Shown: positions 63,914 to 64,000 of the stretch, piece by piece
How the letters are laid out: the number at the start of each line of letters is the position of its first letter
Position numbering within the stretch: the first letter of the stretch is position 1
Assembly (NCBI RefSeq): GCF_009650435.1
Contig: NZ_VVIP01000035.1
Location: 329,117-393,116 of the forward strand
From: Foetidibacter luteolus
GTDB lineage: Bacteria; Bacteroidota; Bacteroidia; Chitinophagales; Chitinophagaceae
Length of the DNA stretch: 64,000 bases
Direction: 5' to 3'
Translations under genes and position numbers: made by a program
The notes under the pieces: generated by a model
Database searches by the model: none
What the model was told of the DNA's origin: nothing
Seen by the model: the letters and a program-made list of their open reading frames with translations, nothing else

Positions 63914-64000
63914 GAAAGCAAGTTGCTGTTCTATTGATATGTAGGGCTTGCTCAATAACTTCCAGATTTATCTAACCGGGTGAAAATGATTATCTTTTTG

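Overview
The window is a stretch of chromosome from a member of the Bacteroidota, most likely a Chitinophagaceae-type soil or water bacterium. The signs are: an OmpA-like porin with thrombospondin type 3 calcium repeats; DUF3857/transglutaminase secreted proteins; promoters of the Bacteroidota type (TTTG - about 19 bases - TAnnTTTG); a MurA with Asp in place of the catalytic Cys; a LolC/E-type permease beside rbfA; the dusB/CPBP-protease pair; and few Shine-Dalgarno sequences. No prophage, insertion sequence, rRNA operon or CRISPR array is visible.

Layout. 1-6800 (minus strand): two DUF3857 proteins, an ICMT-like methyltransferase, a serine hydrolase broken by a frameshift, and an OmpA-like porin. 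7500-14000 (plus): polyprenyl diphosphate synthase, recJ, fabG, then a small membrane protein, a SulP anion transporter and a beta-carbonic anhydrase that look like a bicarbonate uptake/conversion unit. 14000-21500 (minus): an ECF sigma factor operon, two tandem membrane-anchored endonuclease/exonuclease/phosphatase-fold proteins, a pair of rhomboids (one without the catalytic Ser) and rlmD. 21900-38100: an SPFH protein and a zinc-ribbon membrane protein, an MFS transporter, a WecA/TagO-like transferase, a stand-alone transketolase N-terminal subunit, murA, a membrane-anchored LAS-type peptidase, a lone receiver domain, a pyruvate dehydrogenase E2, dusB, a CPBP protease, an orphan ABC permease and an Lrp-type regulator. 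38221-38432 holds a small independent RNA gene with tRNA-like ends, an unusually long variable region and its own terminator. 38700-46400: a LolC/E-like permease with rbfA, an MsbA-like exporter, a cytochrome c and a molybdenum hydroxylase (IorAB type). 46530-49810 holds the most interesting protein-coding locus: an Lgt-like membrane protein lacking key Lgt residues, a radical SAM protein of the MJ0619/tetraether-lipid-synthase type with two CX3CX2C motifs, and three tandem tiny membrane proteins that share a Cys-containing C-terminal motif. 50000-63670: a two-component system, thiolase, universal stress protein, class A beta-lactamase-like hydrolase, a GH109-like oxidoreductase-fold protein, trmB, a glycosyltransferase, an alpha/beta hydrolase, and a MarR regulator with an acyl-CoA dehydrogenase.

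The intergenic DNA is unusual. Two unrelated dispersed repeat families (called A and B here) fill most long gaps. Family A has 9 copies of about 105-175 bp, in a short form and a long form that carries an extra hairpin block. Family B has 12 copies of about 80-100 bp, also in two forms. Neither family enters a gene that I trust, and one A copy is interrupted by a 240-bp long inverted repeat. Many tiny open frames over these repeats are artefacts.

All functional calls are from reading motifs by eye; no database search was run.
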